From Paenibacillus contaminans (lineage in GTDB: Bacteria > Bacillota > Bacilli > Paenibacillales > NBRC-103111), in NCBI RefSeq assembly GCF_003285015.1, contig NZ_QMFB01000012.1, positions 124,001-188,000 of the forward strand: DNA of 64,000 nucleotides, given 5' to 3'. The position numbers and the translations under genes were made by a program. Positions within the stretch are counted from its first letter, which is position 1, and each line of letters starts with the position of its first letter. Below the pieces are notes generated by a model. That model ran no database searches. It worked only from the letters and a program-made list of their open reading frames with translations, and was not told the DNA's origin. Shown piece by piece: positions 8,267 through 16,318 of the stretch.

Positions 8267-8851
8267 CTAAAAGTCATCTTTGCTAATCCGTTTTTTGATT
8301 CTGCTTAACGACTCCGGGGTAATACCAAGATAGCTTGCCAATTGATGCTGGGGTACGCGGTCGGCCAGACCGGGTCTTTTGCGCAACAGCGCCTTGTAGC
8401 GTTCTTCGGGTGCGGAAGCGATAAAAGAAGTTTTTTCATCCTGTACCTCGCCCAGGTTTTCTTCTACCATCCAGCGTATCATCGTTTCCAATTGCGAGTA
8501 CTTTTGGAGCATGTCTTTCTCGCCTTCAAGATCCCCAACAACCAATACACAGTCCTCCAAACAAGTTAACGAGTACGCGGATGATCTGTTTTGTTTATGA
8601 TGATTGAAAATCGAAACCGCTTGCTCCTCCGTGTAAAAGTTGGAAGTGACTTCTTTGCCCGCTTCATCGATCGAATACTGCCGTACACATCCCTTCAGAA
8701 CGAAATAACATTTATCGGGAACATCTCCTTGTCTAAGGAGCAACGTTCCTTTTTTATATGCTTGCACGTGGATATCGTCAACGATTGCCTGTTGTTCTGC
8801 TGCGGTAAGTGTTGTATATCTGGCTAAATACTTCAGTAATATGCTTTTCAT
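8267..8851 (-). CDS. Crp/Fnr-family transcriptional regulator
   Basis: A 194-residue protein with an N-terminal cyclic-nucleotide-binding-type beta roll (KKGTLLLRQGDVPDKCYFVLKGCVRQY, about 33-59) and a C-terminal winged helix with recognition segment QHQLASYLGITPESLSRIKKRI. The phosphate-binding cassette of true cAMP receptors (FGE-x-A-L) is not seen; the place is taken by EEQAVSIFNHHKQNRSSAYS. The signal is therefore probably not cAMP. No cysteine cluster for an FeS centre is present. The dyad at 7473-7486 is a candidate target. Confidence 0.85.
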   Translation of the reverse strand: MKSILLKYLARYTTLTAAEQQAIVDDIHVQAYKKGTLLLRQGDVPDKCYFVLKGCVRQYSIDEAGKEVTSNFYTEEQAVSIFNHHKQNRSSAYSLTCLEDCVLVVGDLEGEKDMLQKYSQLETMIRWMVEENLGEVQDEKTSFIASAPEERYKALLRKRPGLADRVPQHQLASYLGITPESLSRIKKRISKDDF

Positions 8852-9019
8852 TCGGATTTCCTTTCCGTTCGTTAATGAACCGGCAAACCTTTGATTATCC
8901 TATACTTTACCATAAGCCGTACCGTGATATAATGATGAAAACTTATATGCATATGTGAAAAATCAGTTGGCAAGTGGAGGATTTCATCCGCAAATCAGCC
9001 GAGTTTCGGGGTAAAAATC

Positions 9020-9988
9020 ATGTTATATGATCTTAAAAGTGCAAAAGAGCTTGCTTTTCGCGTATGTATTGCCGCCGGTGCAAGCAAAGCAGCGGCAGCC
9101 TCTCTTGCTGAAGCAACTGTCGCTGCGGAATGTTCAGGCCGGAGCTCGGTCGGCTTTGCTCATCTTCCCGACTATCTGGAAGGCTTTTTGTGCGGGCGCA
9201 TTCCTTGCACAGAAGAGCCTGCGATCCTTTATCCGGCCCCAGCTCTCATTCAGGTCGATGCCAAGGGCGGTATCGCCCAACTTGGTTTTGATCGTGCATT
9301 CGAGGAATTGCAAACACGGGCAAATACTTATGGAATAACCGCATTTGCGTTAAAAAACAGCTATACGGCTGGAGAATTGGGCTATTACGTAAGGCGTCTC
9401 GCCCGTAAAGGACTGGTGGCGATAGCTGCAACCAATGGACCTGCCTTAATGGCTGCAGGCCAAAGCATCGAGGCCGTTTATGGCACTAATCCTCTTGCAA
9501 TCGCTGCGCCTGCCGGGAACGGGGCTCCCTTGGTTATCGATCAGGCGTCCAGTGCCACGGCGTTTGTCAACATCCGGCAGGCGGCAGAACGGGGGGATAT
9601 AATCCCCGAAGGCTGGGCCATCGATGGGAAGGGACAAAACACAGTCGATTCGCGTGAAGCGCTCAAGGGGGCTTTACTTGCTTTCGGGGGAATGCGCGGT
9701 GCCAATATCGCACTCATGGTTGAAATTCTCGCCGCAGGCATGACAGACGCGAACTGGTCACTTGACGCTCCATCCTTCGATGAAGGGAGTCACTCCCCTG
9801 GTATCGGGCTGTTTATTGTTGCCCTAAACCCCGAACTTCTTGCGCCGGATTTTTCAGCCCGATTGGCGTCTCAGATCGAACGTTTGTCCTCCAAAGGCAT
9901 TCATATCCCCGGAAGCAGCTATGTTGAGGATGAAATAGATATTCCGTCTTCCCTTGTTGCGACACTCGAGGAATATTGCCGGCTTTAA
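9020..9988 (+). CDS. Ldh2-family (malate/L-lactate dehydrogenase type) NAD(P)-dependent oxidoreductase
   Basis: A 322-residue protein of the MDH2/LDH2 fold, unrelated to classical LDH. Family landmarks are a GFAHLPDYLEGF segment around residue 46 at the place of the usual SHG(V/L)xR catalytic-histidine motif, AATNGPALMAAGQSIEAVYGTNPLAIAAP (nucleotide site) and GGMRGANIALMVEILAAGMTDANW. Relatives oxidise or reduce 2-hydroxy acids such as malate, lactate, ureidoglycolate or sulfolactate; the substrate cannot be told here. The ribosome binding site is weak (GGGG, 8 bases). The gene stands alone. Confidence 0.85.
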   Translation: MLYDLKSAKELAFRVCIAAGASKAAAASLAEATVAAECSGRSSVGFAHLPDYLEGFLCGRIPCTEEPAILYPAPALIQVDAKGGIAQLGFDRAFEELQTRANTYGITAFALKNSYTAGELGYYVRRLARKGLVAIAATNGPALMAAGQSIEAVYGTNPLAIAAPAGNGAPLVIDQASSATAFVNIRQAAERGDIIPEGWAIDGKGQNTVDSREALKGALLAFGGMRGANIALMVEILAAGMTDANWSLDAPSFDEGSHSPGIGLFIVALNPELLAPDFSARLASQIERLSSKGIHIPGSSYVEDEIDIPSSLVATLEEYCRL

Positions 9989-9998
9989 GCTTCTACTG

Positions 9999-10451
9999 TT
10001 AGCCTTCTTTATACTTATCCTTCACCATGCCGGAACCGATCCCTGCGCCCGCCATCAAAATCAAAGGTCCGAAATTCCACAAAAACGATCCGCCAAACAA
10101 GGCAATGTCGAAAGCAAAAACTTTGTTAAGAATAATAATGCCGATTTTGATCACCAAAAGTGCGACACCGATTAAAAATAAACAATCAAAAGTAAATTTC
10201 AATTTCGGATGAGCTAACTGCCTGCCGTCGCTAATCACTTTCTTAGTCAACTCCTCATCGCTCCTTAATAACTCGTCGATCGTGACACCAAAAAGATCGC
10301 TTACTCTAATGATAATTTCGATGCTCGGATAGTTCTGGCCGTTCTCCCATTTCGAAACCGACTGCCGGCTGACAAAAAGCTTAGCCGCCAACTCCTCTTG
10401 CGACCAACCCATCTTTTTTCTTTCCGCCTTAAGCTTCTCTGCAAAAACCAT
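9999..10451 (-). CDS. XRE-family HTH protein with two C-terminal membrane segments
   Basis: A 150-residue protein. The N-terminal Cro/C1-type HTH (about 5-60) contains MGWSQEELAAKLFVSRQSVSKWENGQNYPS, the classic SQ-EL-A...VSRQ-VSKWE signature. After a 20-residue linker come two hydrophobic helices (about 86-106 and 116-138). Membrane-tethered XRE regulators of this layout often sense envelope or cell-state signals, though the target is unknown here. It is convergent with the Ldh2 gene, whose stop lies 10 bases away. The RBS is weak (AAAGG about 14 bases upstream). Confidence 0.82.
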   Translation of the reverse strand: MVFAEKLKAERKKMGWSQEELAAKLFVSRQSVSKWENGQNYPSIEIIIRVSDLFGVTIDELLRSDEELTKKVISDGRQLAHPKLKFTFDCLFLIGVALLVIKIGIIILNKVFAFDIALFGGSFLWNFGPLILMAGAGIGSGMVKDKYKEG

Positions 10452-10593
10452 ACTTCAGCAGCAACCTTTCTGTCCGTCTATACGCCATTATTTGCCGACA
10501 GGCATGCGAAAGTAAAGAACGCTTTGGTTGCAGCGCCCCGCAACCTCCGGTTGCCGTCAATATTCCCCTAAAAATTAAAGATAAAAACGAAAA

Positions 10594-10629
10594 GAAGCAT
10601 AAATGTACCGGACCGGTAATTTATGCTTC
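10594..10629. terminator. Intrinsic terminator downstream of mqo
   Basis: An 11-bp perfect outer stem (GAAGCATAAAT with ATTTATGCTTC) encloses a second dyad TACCGG-A-CCGGTA. The minus-strand transcript continues into CTTTTCGTTTTT. Confidence 0.8.
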
Positions 10630-10642
10630 TTCATAAGATGCA

Positions 10643-12154
10643 CTATGCGGTTACGCTGTGCGCTTGTTTTTTGCCCCCTAGGCCGAGCGTCCGCGATGTT
10701 GAATTGTCAATTTCACGGATAAGCTCCGGATCTTTTGGCAGCGACACGCCATAAGAAGGAATCATTTCTTTTAATTTCGGTTCCCATGCTTTCATATGCT
10801 GCGGGAAACATTTTTTGAGCAGCTCAAGCATGACGGAAACCGCGGTAGAAGCACCCGGAGAAGCGCCAAGCAATGCGGCTATCGAGCCATCGGCGTCGCT
10901 GACGACTTCGGTACCGAATTGAAGCGTTCCTTTGCCGCCTGCAGCGGTATCCTTAATAACTTGCACGCGTTGGCCGGCAACCAGCAAATCCCAATCCTCG
11001 CTTTTGGCGTTCGGGACAAACTGCCGCAAATCCTCCATGCGCTTTTCCTTCGATAACATAACTTGCTGGATCAGGTATTTGGTCAATGCCATACTTTTTG
11101 CGCCTGCCGCCAGCATCGTTCCGAGATTATACGGTTTTACGGAGCCGATCAAGTCGAACATCGAACCGGTTTTTAGGAACTTAGGCGAGAAGCCGGCAAA
11201 CGGTCCGAAGAGCAGCGCTTTTTTGTTATCGATATATCTTGTGTCAAGATGCGGAACCGACATAGGAGGAGCGCCGACCGGAGCTTTGCCGTATACTTTG
11301 GCATTATGCTGCGCTACGACTTCCGGATTGTTGCATACCATAAATAGTCCGCTAACCGGGAATCCTCCGATATTTTTGCTTTCGGGAATGCCGGATTTTT
11401 GCAGCAAAGGCAGGCTTCCGCCCCCGCCGCCGATAAATACGAATTTGGCAGTATGGCGTTCGACGCTGCCGTTGTCGATATTCCGTACCTTCAATTCCCA
11501 CGAGCCGTCGCCGGTACGTTTTATATTATCCACACTATGCTTGTATTTTATATCGACGTTTTGGCTCTTTAGGGAATCAAATAATTTACGCGTTAAAGCG
11601 CCAAAGTTAACATCCGTTCCAGAGTCGATTTTTGTTGCCGCAATAGGTTCATTCGATGAACGGTCCTTCATAATTAGCGGAATCCATTCCATCAGTTTTT
11701 TGGGGTCGTCGGAAAATTCCATCCCTTCGAACAGCGCATTGCCCGACAACGCTTCAAAACGTCTTTTCAGAAACGCTACGTTTTTATCCCCTTGCACCAT
11801 ACTCATATGAGGCAGCGACATGATAAATTCCTGAGGATTCCGGATCTGATTGCTGTTTACAAGATAGGACCAGAACTGTCTGGAAACCTGGAACTGTTCA
11901 TTAATTTTAACGGCTTTGCTAATATCTACGGATCCATCCGGTTTCTCTTCGGTATAGTTAAGCTCGCACAGGGCCGCATGCCCCGTCCCCGCGTTATTCC
12001 ATTCGTTGGAGCTCTCCTCGCCTGCGCTTCCAAGCTTCTCAAACACGGTAATTTTCCAGTCGGGCACTAATTCCTTCAGCAGCGCTCCTAAAGTCGCACT
12101 CATGATTCCGGCACCAATTAAGATTACGTCTGTTTGCGATTGTCTGTTACTCAT
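10643..12154 (-). CDS. mqo: Malate:quinone oxidoreductase
   Basis: A 503-residue FAD enzyme that oxidises malate to oxaloacetate and passes electrons to the quinone pool at the membrane face. The N-terminus has the dinucleotide-binding motif DVILIGAGIMSATLGALLKEL (residues 9-29). It is followed by FEKLGSAGEESSNEWNNAGTGHAALCELNYT, diagnostic of Mqo. Further matches are the FVFIGGGGGSLPLLQKSGIPES and LFGPFAGFSPKFLK segments. Length fits the family. RBS AAGGAAGG precedes ATG 12154. It is monocistronic, with a long upstream region and a terminator. Confidence 0.95.
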   Translation of the reverse strand: MSNRQSQTDVILIGAGIMSATLGALLKELVPDWKITVFEKLGSAGEESSNEWNNAGTGHAALCELNYTEEKPDGSVDISKAVKINEQFQVSRQFWSYLVNSNQIRNPQEFIMSLPHMSMVQGDKNVAFLKRRFEALSGNALFEGMEFSDDPKKLMEWIPLIMKDRSSNEPIAATKIDSGTDVNFGALTRKLFDSLKSQNVDIKYKHSVDNIKRTGDGSWELKVRNIDNGSVERHTAKFVFIGGGGGSLPLLQKSGIPESKNIGGFPVSGLFMVCNNPEVVAQHNAKVYGKAPVGAPPMSVPHLDTRYIDNKKALLFGPFAGFSPKFLKTGSMFDLIGSVKPYNLGTMLAAGAKSMALTKYLIQQVMLSKEKRMEDLRQFVPNAKSEDWDLLVAGQRVQVIKDTAAGGKGTLQFGTEVVSDADGSIAALLGASPGASTAVSVMLELLKKCFPQHMKAWEPKLKEMIPSYGVSLPKDPELIREIDNSTSRTLGLGGKKQAHSVTA

Positions 12155-12641
12155 TTTAACCTTCCTTACACGCTATTATTTGAAAGATGGTGCAGGCGCT
12201 CCCGTCGGACTCCAAAGCAAATCAGGGTTGGGCCTAACACATCTTTTCTGGAAACGTTATGACCAGGACATAGAATCCCTATTATTTAAATCAAGATATA
12301 TACTATTATATGATAGTTATATGGTATTTAAAAGTCGATAAATTACAGTGATGACATACTGTTTCAGGTAAGAAGTGAGAAAAATTCCACAAATCCCTGG
12401 AAATACACAAAAACCAACGCCCTAACCCAGCTATATGCAAAGGTTATGACTTTGGTTTATATTTTTTCCAGTCTGGAACGCTCCGTTTCGTTTATTCTCC
12501 GCATACTTCTGCACAAAAAATTTTATTCGCCATTACTTACAGTACGATTTACCATATGCTAAGTTTTTAGCTGGTTCAAATGGTATGCCAAATTCGAAAG
12601 TATAGAATTACAAGTAAAAATTGTGGAGTGAGGGTTTATAA
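12155..12641. other. Intergenic region between mqo and an AT-rich orphan
   Basis: 487 bp with no convincing gene. Base composition falls toward the right, matching the low-GC orphan that follows. The mqo promoter must lie here. TGGAAACGTTATGA at 12249-12262 is a poor cre match (two deviations). No repeat, tRNA or clear hairpin is seen. Confidence 0.5.
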
Positions 12642-13103
12642 ATGGAAGATGTAAAAAAATATAAACAGATTGATTTGTACTTCGACGAAAAAAAACAAAT
12701 GGTCTATATTCTCCCGATTGGTTGGCATTCAATGCTTGGGATAGTGGAAATTGGTATAGTCGAGCATCTTAACTTACCGTTAGATTCATCAATATTGTTA
12801 AATAAAGTAAACCTGTGTTTTGACTTATGCTATTCTATATCGCCACCAATGTATCCTGCGAAGGAATCACCACTTGCCAATTTTTTGGGTGTGAGAAATT
12901 ATCGAGAAGCTACTAAGAATAAAAAATTGGTAGTTATAACTTGGGAATTAGAAAAGGGCTATATTGTTTATCCACATAGCAAAGAACGGAGTGGAGGTTA
13001 TAATCGTTTGGAGCAATTTGGGCATTTACTTGGAAATAACTTAAATAATGGCTTTGACTTGCTAAGTGTTGTTATCGATTCAATTAATAAGTCTTCAATT
13101 TAA
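12642..13103 (+). CDS. Hypothetical protein, AT-rich orphan
   Basis: A 153-residue soluble protein of no recognised family. It is rich in Lys/Asn/Ile, and its codons (AAA, AAT, TTA) are far more AT-biased than neighbouring genes, which suggests recent transfer. Secondary structure reads as alternating beta strands and helices, with a GWHSMLG turn and a C-terminal NNLNNGFDLLSVVIDSINK helix. Small AT-rich singletons of this kind are often orphan immunity proteins of polymorphic toxins, but no motif proves it. GGAGTGAGGG precedes ATG 12642, and a terminator follows. Confidence 0.65.
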   Translation: MEDVKKYKQIDLYFDEKKQMVYILPIGWHSMLGIVEIGIVEHLNLPLDSSILLNKVNLCFDLCYSISPPMYPAKESPLANFLGVRNYREATKNKKLVVITWELEKGYIVYPHSKERSGGYNRLEQFGHLLGNNLNNGFDLLSVVIDSINKSSI

Positions 13104-13125
13104 TATATATTTGCAAATTTTTCAG

Positions 13126-13162
13126 CCACAATGCGACTAACCCTCGCGTTGTGGTTTCTTTT
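13126..13162 (+). terminator. Intrinsic terminator
   Basis: CCACAATGCGA pairs with TCGCGTTGTGG (11 bp, one wobble), followed by TTTCTTTTT. It closes the AT-rich orphan gene. Confidence 0.8.
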
Positions 13163-13397
13163 TGCCGCCGAGACACTCGTATGCACAAAGACTAAGTGAA
13201 GTGCGATGATGACGCTGAGAATCCGAATGACTCCCCTGCCCACCCAAAGGCGAAAAATGGACACGAAGTCTATTCGGCGGTTTTAGAACCGCCGGATGAG
13301 GAGGAGTGCGTGGTAAATCGCCCTGATCGAACGCCGAAGCCGGGAAGACTTCGGTTAGCGGAGCGGGAACGATTCAGCCACCTGATTTGCAGGTACT
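13163..13397. other. Unexplained hairpin-rich segment
   Basis: 235 bp between a terminator and the stop codon of the AraC gene. It holds three compact dyads: GGCGGTT/AACCGCC (4-base loop), CCGAAG/CTTCGG and ACCTG/CAGGT. A + strand frame (69 codons) has no RBS and no family features. On the minus strand a short stretch reads RWLNRS, faintly like a group II intron maturase tail, but no domain V is present. It could be a structured RNA or the debris of a lost element; I cannot decide. Confidence 0.3.
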
Positions 13398-14333
13398 TCA
13401 CGTGATCCGCTGGTAGCCGGCTGTGAGCGTACGCGCGTATTCTGAGGGCGTCATGCCGGTCGTTTTCTTAAAATGGCGCGAAAAATAATGAACGCTGCTG
13501 TAGCCGAGCAGCTCGGAAATTTCCGTCAGGTTGTAGACGTCCTCGCGGACATGCATTTTAGCGCGTTCGATTTTGAGCTGGTTTAAATATTCCATGGGGC
13601 CGCAGCCGACCCGCTTCTTGAACATGATGCTGATCTGGGTTCGTCCGATCGCAAATTCGTCGCACAGCCGGTCCAGCGTCAAGTTGTCGCCGAGATGCTC
13701 GTTCATGAATGCGATCAATTTGTCGGCCGCGCCGACTTCCTGCTTGTCCCTGACGATGGGTGCCTGCATGAGCCTGTGATCGGCCTGCCCGCCCCGAATA
13801 AGATGGATGAGCAGCGTTTCCAGGTGGACCTTGAACAGGTGCTCGCTGCCGAACGGCGCATTCTCGCGCGGATACAAAATTCTGCCGCTGCCGATCGGAC
13901 TCGGCCCGAAAGCGTTCCAGCCTTCTTGGATGAGCTGCGACAGCACCGCCCGCTCTTTGTCGCCGAGATGGAACAGCTTGTTTTGCACAAAAAAAGACAT
14001 CGGGTCCGATTCGCATTCGAAGGTGACGATAAAGACGTTCGGCGACACCTTGCCGTTGCTTTTCGGGCTGTGGAATTCATTCGGCTCGTGAAAGAGCAAA
14101 TCCCCTTGCTTTAGGTTGAAATGGCCGAAGTCCGTATCCATTTCGATTTCGCCCTTATCCACATAGTAGATCTCCCAAAAATCGTGTTTTTCGCCGGCAT
14201 ACCTGTAATTTTTGGACAACTCGAAGTAATAGCACGAGATAAGCTTACGGATTTGGAGGACCTCATGTATTTCGTAGCGGGGAAATCGCACGATGCGCAT
14301 CGTCCTTTCTGTAAACGTCTTCTTTTTCTTCAT
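13398..14333 (-). CDS. AraC-family transcriptional regulator of the adjacent carbohydrate locus
   Basis: A 311-residue regulator. The N-terminal cupin (about 25-150) contains EKHDFWEIYYVDKGEIEMDT and GDLLFHEPNEFHSP, the usual sugar-sensing AraC_binding pattern. The C-terminal two-HTH domain (about 212-305) contains LTLDRLCDEFAIGRTQISIMFKK and NLTEISELLGYSSVHYFSRHFKKTTGMTPSEY. The start is uncertain: ATG 14333 is given, and ATG 14300 with AAAGGA very close is an alternative. It diverges from the carbohydrate operon, and duplicated promoter elements at 14394 and 18286 are its likely targets, which makes it the probable activator. Confidence 0.88.
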   Translation of the reverse strand: MKKKKTFTERTMRIVRFPRYEIHEVLQIRKLISCYYFELSKNYRYAGEKHDFWEIYYVDKGEIEMDTDFGHFNLKQGDLLFHEPNEFHSPKSNGKVSPNVFIVTFECESDPMSFFVQNKLFHLGDKERAVLSQLIQEGWNAFGPSPIGSGRILYPRENAPFGSEHLFKVHLETLLIHLIRGGQADHRLMQAPIVRDKQEVGAADKLIAFMNEHLGDNLTLDRLCDEFAIGRTQISIMFKKRVGCGPMEYLNQLKIERAKMHVREDVYNLTEISELLGYSSVHYFSRHFKKTTGMTPSEYARTLTAGYQRIT

Positions 14334-14393
14334 TCCACATCGATTGTTAAAAATCCTGTAGGTTTTTGGAAAAGCGAAAAAAACGGAAAAAAA

Positions 14394-14480
14394 TGCAAAA
14401 TTATCGAACGATTATATACATTCTTGTGCAAAAAAGAGGGTTCATCGTCTAAAGATCGCATTATGCTTCCGCGTTATGAT
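14394..14480 (+). promoter_or_regulatory. AraC-regulated promoter P1 (catabolic enzyme operon)
   Basis: Two TGCAAAA boxes start at 14394 and 14427, exactly 33 bp apart; the first is followed by ATCGAACGA. A TATGAT -10 box lies at 14475-14480, with no usable -35, as expected for an activator-dependent promoter. The segment 14403-14484 aligns without gaps to 18295-18376 upstream of the transport operon, including an identical CGCGTTATGATTACG around the -10. The predicted transcription start is near 14487, 32 bp before the first gene. Confidence 0.65.
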
Positions 14481-14518
14481 TACGTTGAATCCATGACGAT
14501 AGAATGGAGGCGCATCGG

Positions 14519-15331
14519 ATGGAGATCGGCGTCATTAATATTTTGAAAAACAACGGAAGCTGCTTCGAGCATGTCAGTCAATTCGGCTTGAAGGTTTGCC
14601 AGCTGACCGGCTGGGACCCCGTTTTGTGCACCCCGGAGGTCGCTGACAACGTCGTGCGCGAATCGCGCAAACACGGCGTGCGCATATGCGCTTTATGGGG
14701 GTGGGTAGCCGGACCCGGCAAGTGGAATTTCACGGAGGGTCCTGTAACGCTCGGTCTCGTGCCGGAGCAATACCGGGAGGAACGGGTGCGGACGCTCAAA
14801 GGCTGGGCCGATTTCGCCGAACGGATCGGCGCTCCCGCGGTCGTTACGCATTGCGGCTTCATCCCGGAAAATATGACGGATCCGGTATACGACGGTGTCG
14901 TTCAAGCGATCCGCGAGGTAGCGGCCTATTGCGAAAGCAAAGGACTCGGCTTCTGGTTCGAAACGGGTCAGGAAACGCCGGTCGTCCTGCTTCGCACGAT
15001 TGAGCGTGTAGGTACAGGCAATCTCGGCATCAATCTGGATCCGGCCAATCTGATTTTGTACGGCAAAGGCAATCCGATCGACGCGCTTGACGTCATCGGG
15101 CCTTACGTACGCAATGTTCATGTTAAGGACGGACTTTATCCCACGAACGGCGATCTGCTCGGCAAAGAAGTGCTCGTCGGCACCGGCAAGGTGCGGTTTC
15201 CCGAGTTTTTGGCGAAGCTGCGCGAAATCGGCTACGACGGCGAGCTGATCATCGAACGGGAAATCTCCGGAGACGAGCAAGCGCGGGATATACGCGCGAC
15301 GATCGACAATCTGACGAAATGGCTGGCCTAG
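14519..15331 (+). CDS. Sugar phosphate isomerase/epimerase (xylose-isomerase-like TIM barrel)
   Basis: A 270-residue AP-endonuclease-2-type TIM barrel, as in IolE/IolI, hydroxypyruvate isomerase and ketose 3-epimerases. Likely metal ligands are Glu148 (FETGQE), Asp174 (NLDPAN), His201 (NVHVKDG) and Glu246 or Glu248 (IIEREIS). Start ATG 14519 is set by GGAGG 8 bases upstream; an in-frame ATG at 14504 would overlap that site. It is the first gene of the enzyme operon, so it probably rearranges the sugar released by the locus. The substrate is unknown. Confidence 0.82.
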   Translation: MEIGVINILKNNGSCFEHVSQFGLKVCQLTGWDPVLCTPEVADNVVRESRKHGVRICALWGWVAGPGKWNFTEGPVTLGLVPEQYREERVRTLKGWADFAERIGAPAVVTHCGFIPENMTDPVYDGVVQAIREVAAYCESKGLGFWFETGQETPVVLLRTIERVGTGNLGINLDPANLILYGKGNPIDALDVIGPYVRNVHVKDGLYPTNGDLLGKEVLVGTGKVRFPEFLAKLREIGYDGELIIEREISGDEQARDIRATIDNLTKWLA

Positions 15332-15356
15332 AGCGGCCGGCGGGGAGGGATCGGGC

Positions 15357-16307
15357 ATGAATCTGATTACGACGCTTAAAGGCTCCATGATGGAAGGGTA
15401 TTTTCCGGCAGGCTGGGATTTGGCCAAAATCGACGCTTGCGCGTCGCTGCCGCGGGAGGAAGCGCTGAAACGCGAAGCGCATTGGCATGGTGGATTCGAG
15501 CCGGTGTCGTGCAGCAGTTTGGAGCAGTTCGATACGTACATGGGACACGAAATCGCGCTGCTGATCAAGCGGACGCGGGAACGGGGCGAGAAGCTGGCGC
15601 TTATTTTGCCGGTCGGGCCGATGGGGATGTACAAATGGACGGTTTTCTTCCTTAAAGAGTGGGGGGTAAGCGCTTCCCATGTCTACGGCTTCAACATGGA
15701 CGAATGGAGCGACGCCGAAGGCAACACGCTGCCGCCGTCCAATCCGGGGGCTTTCCAATATGCGATGGAAAACAGCTTTTACGGGCTGCTCGGCGACCTG
15801 ACTGTACCGGAGAGCCAGCGGAACTATGCGACGAAGGAAAACTTGCCCGCTTACGCCGGCAAAATCGCCGCGCTCCGCAGCGAAGGCGCCAAGCTCGCCG
15901 TCGTCTACGGCATCGGCCGCGTGTTCCACATCGCCTTCTGGGAGCCGCAATTTGCCGGAGAATATGAATCGGAAGCGGCATGGCGGGCGGATACGCACAG
16001 GATCGGAGCCAAGCTGCATCCCCTCACGATCGAGCAGAACGCGATCACAAGCTTCAAAAGCCGGACGACGCTTGTCCCTTGTTATGCCAATACGATCGGG
16101 CCAGGATTGTTCCTGCAAGCGGACTACGCGATCGGCGGCGCCGACGGCGAGCTCGGCCGGGGCATGATGTGGCAGGGTATGTCGCTGCTAACGACGCTGA
16201 AGTACGGGCCGGATCCATGGATCCCTTCCAGCTATATGCCGGCGATTCCGGGCAGGCTGTTTTTCCTCAACGGGCTGGCGGGACCGCTTGAGCCCGAGCT
16301 GAATTAA
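15357..16307 (+). CDS. NagB-like (glucosamine-6-phosphate isomerase superfamily) protein with altered active site
   Basis: A 316-residue protein of the sugar-isomerase/deaminase (NagB/6-phosphogluconolactonase) fold. GFNMDEWSD (111-119) aligns with NagB FNMDEYVG and keeps the catalytic Asp. GIGRVFHIAFWEP (185-197) aligns with NagB GIGxDGHIAFNEP: His191 and Glu196 are kept, but the second catalytic Asp is Val189 and its glycine is Phe. SRTTLVPCYANTI (235-247) matches the NagB allosteric/active-site strand. The protein is about 50 residues longer than NagB, with an N-terminal extension. It probably acts on an amino or keto sugar without classical ring opening. GGAGGG lies before ATG 15357. Confidence 0.72.
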   Translation: MNLITTLKGSMMEGYFPAGWDLAKIDACASLPREEALKREAHWHGGFEPVSCSSLEQFDTYMGHEIALLIKRTRERGEKLALILPVGPMGMYKWTVFFLKEWGVSASHVYGFNMDEWSDAEGNTLPPSNPGAFQYAMENSFYGLLGDLTVPESQRNYATKENLPAYAGKIAALRSEGAKLAVVYGIGRVFHIAFWEPQFAGEYESEAAWRADTHRIGAKLHPLTIEQNAITSFKSRTTLVPCYANTIGPGLFLQADYAIGGADGELGRGMMWQGMSLLTTLKYGPDPWIPSSYMPAIPGRLFFLNGLAGPLEPELN

Positions 16308-16318
16308 GGAGCGATCGT

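Noticed and set aside
8868..8881. GTTCGTTAATGAAC as an operator of the Crp/Fnr gene
   Set aside because: It is an imperfect dyad and unlike the TTGAC-N4-GTCAA site. It could arise by chance.
12249..12262. Possible cre site upstream of mqo
   Set aside because: TGGAAACGTTATGA departs from the consensus at two conserved positions. It is too weak to annotate.
13163..13397. Group II intron remnant
   Set aside because: Only a few residues resemble a maturase tail, and no domain V hairpin or intron boundary is present. It is kept as unexplained.
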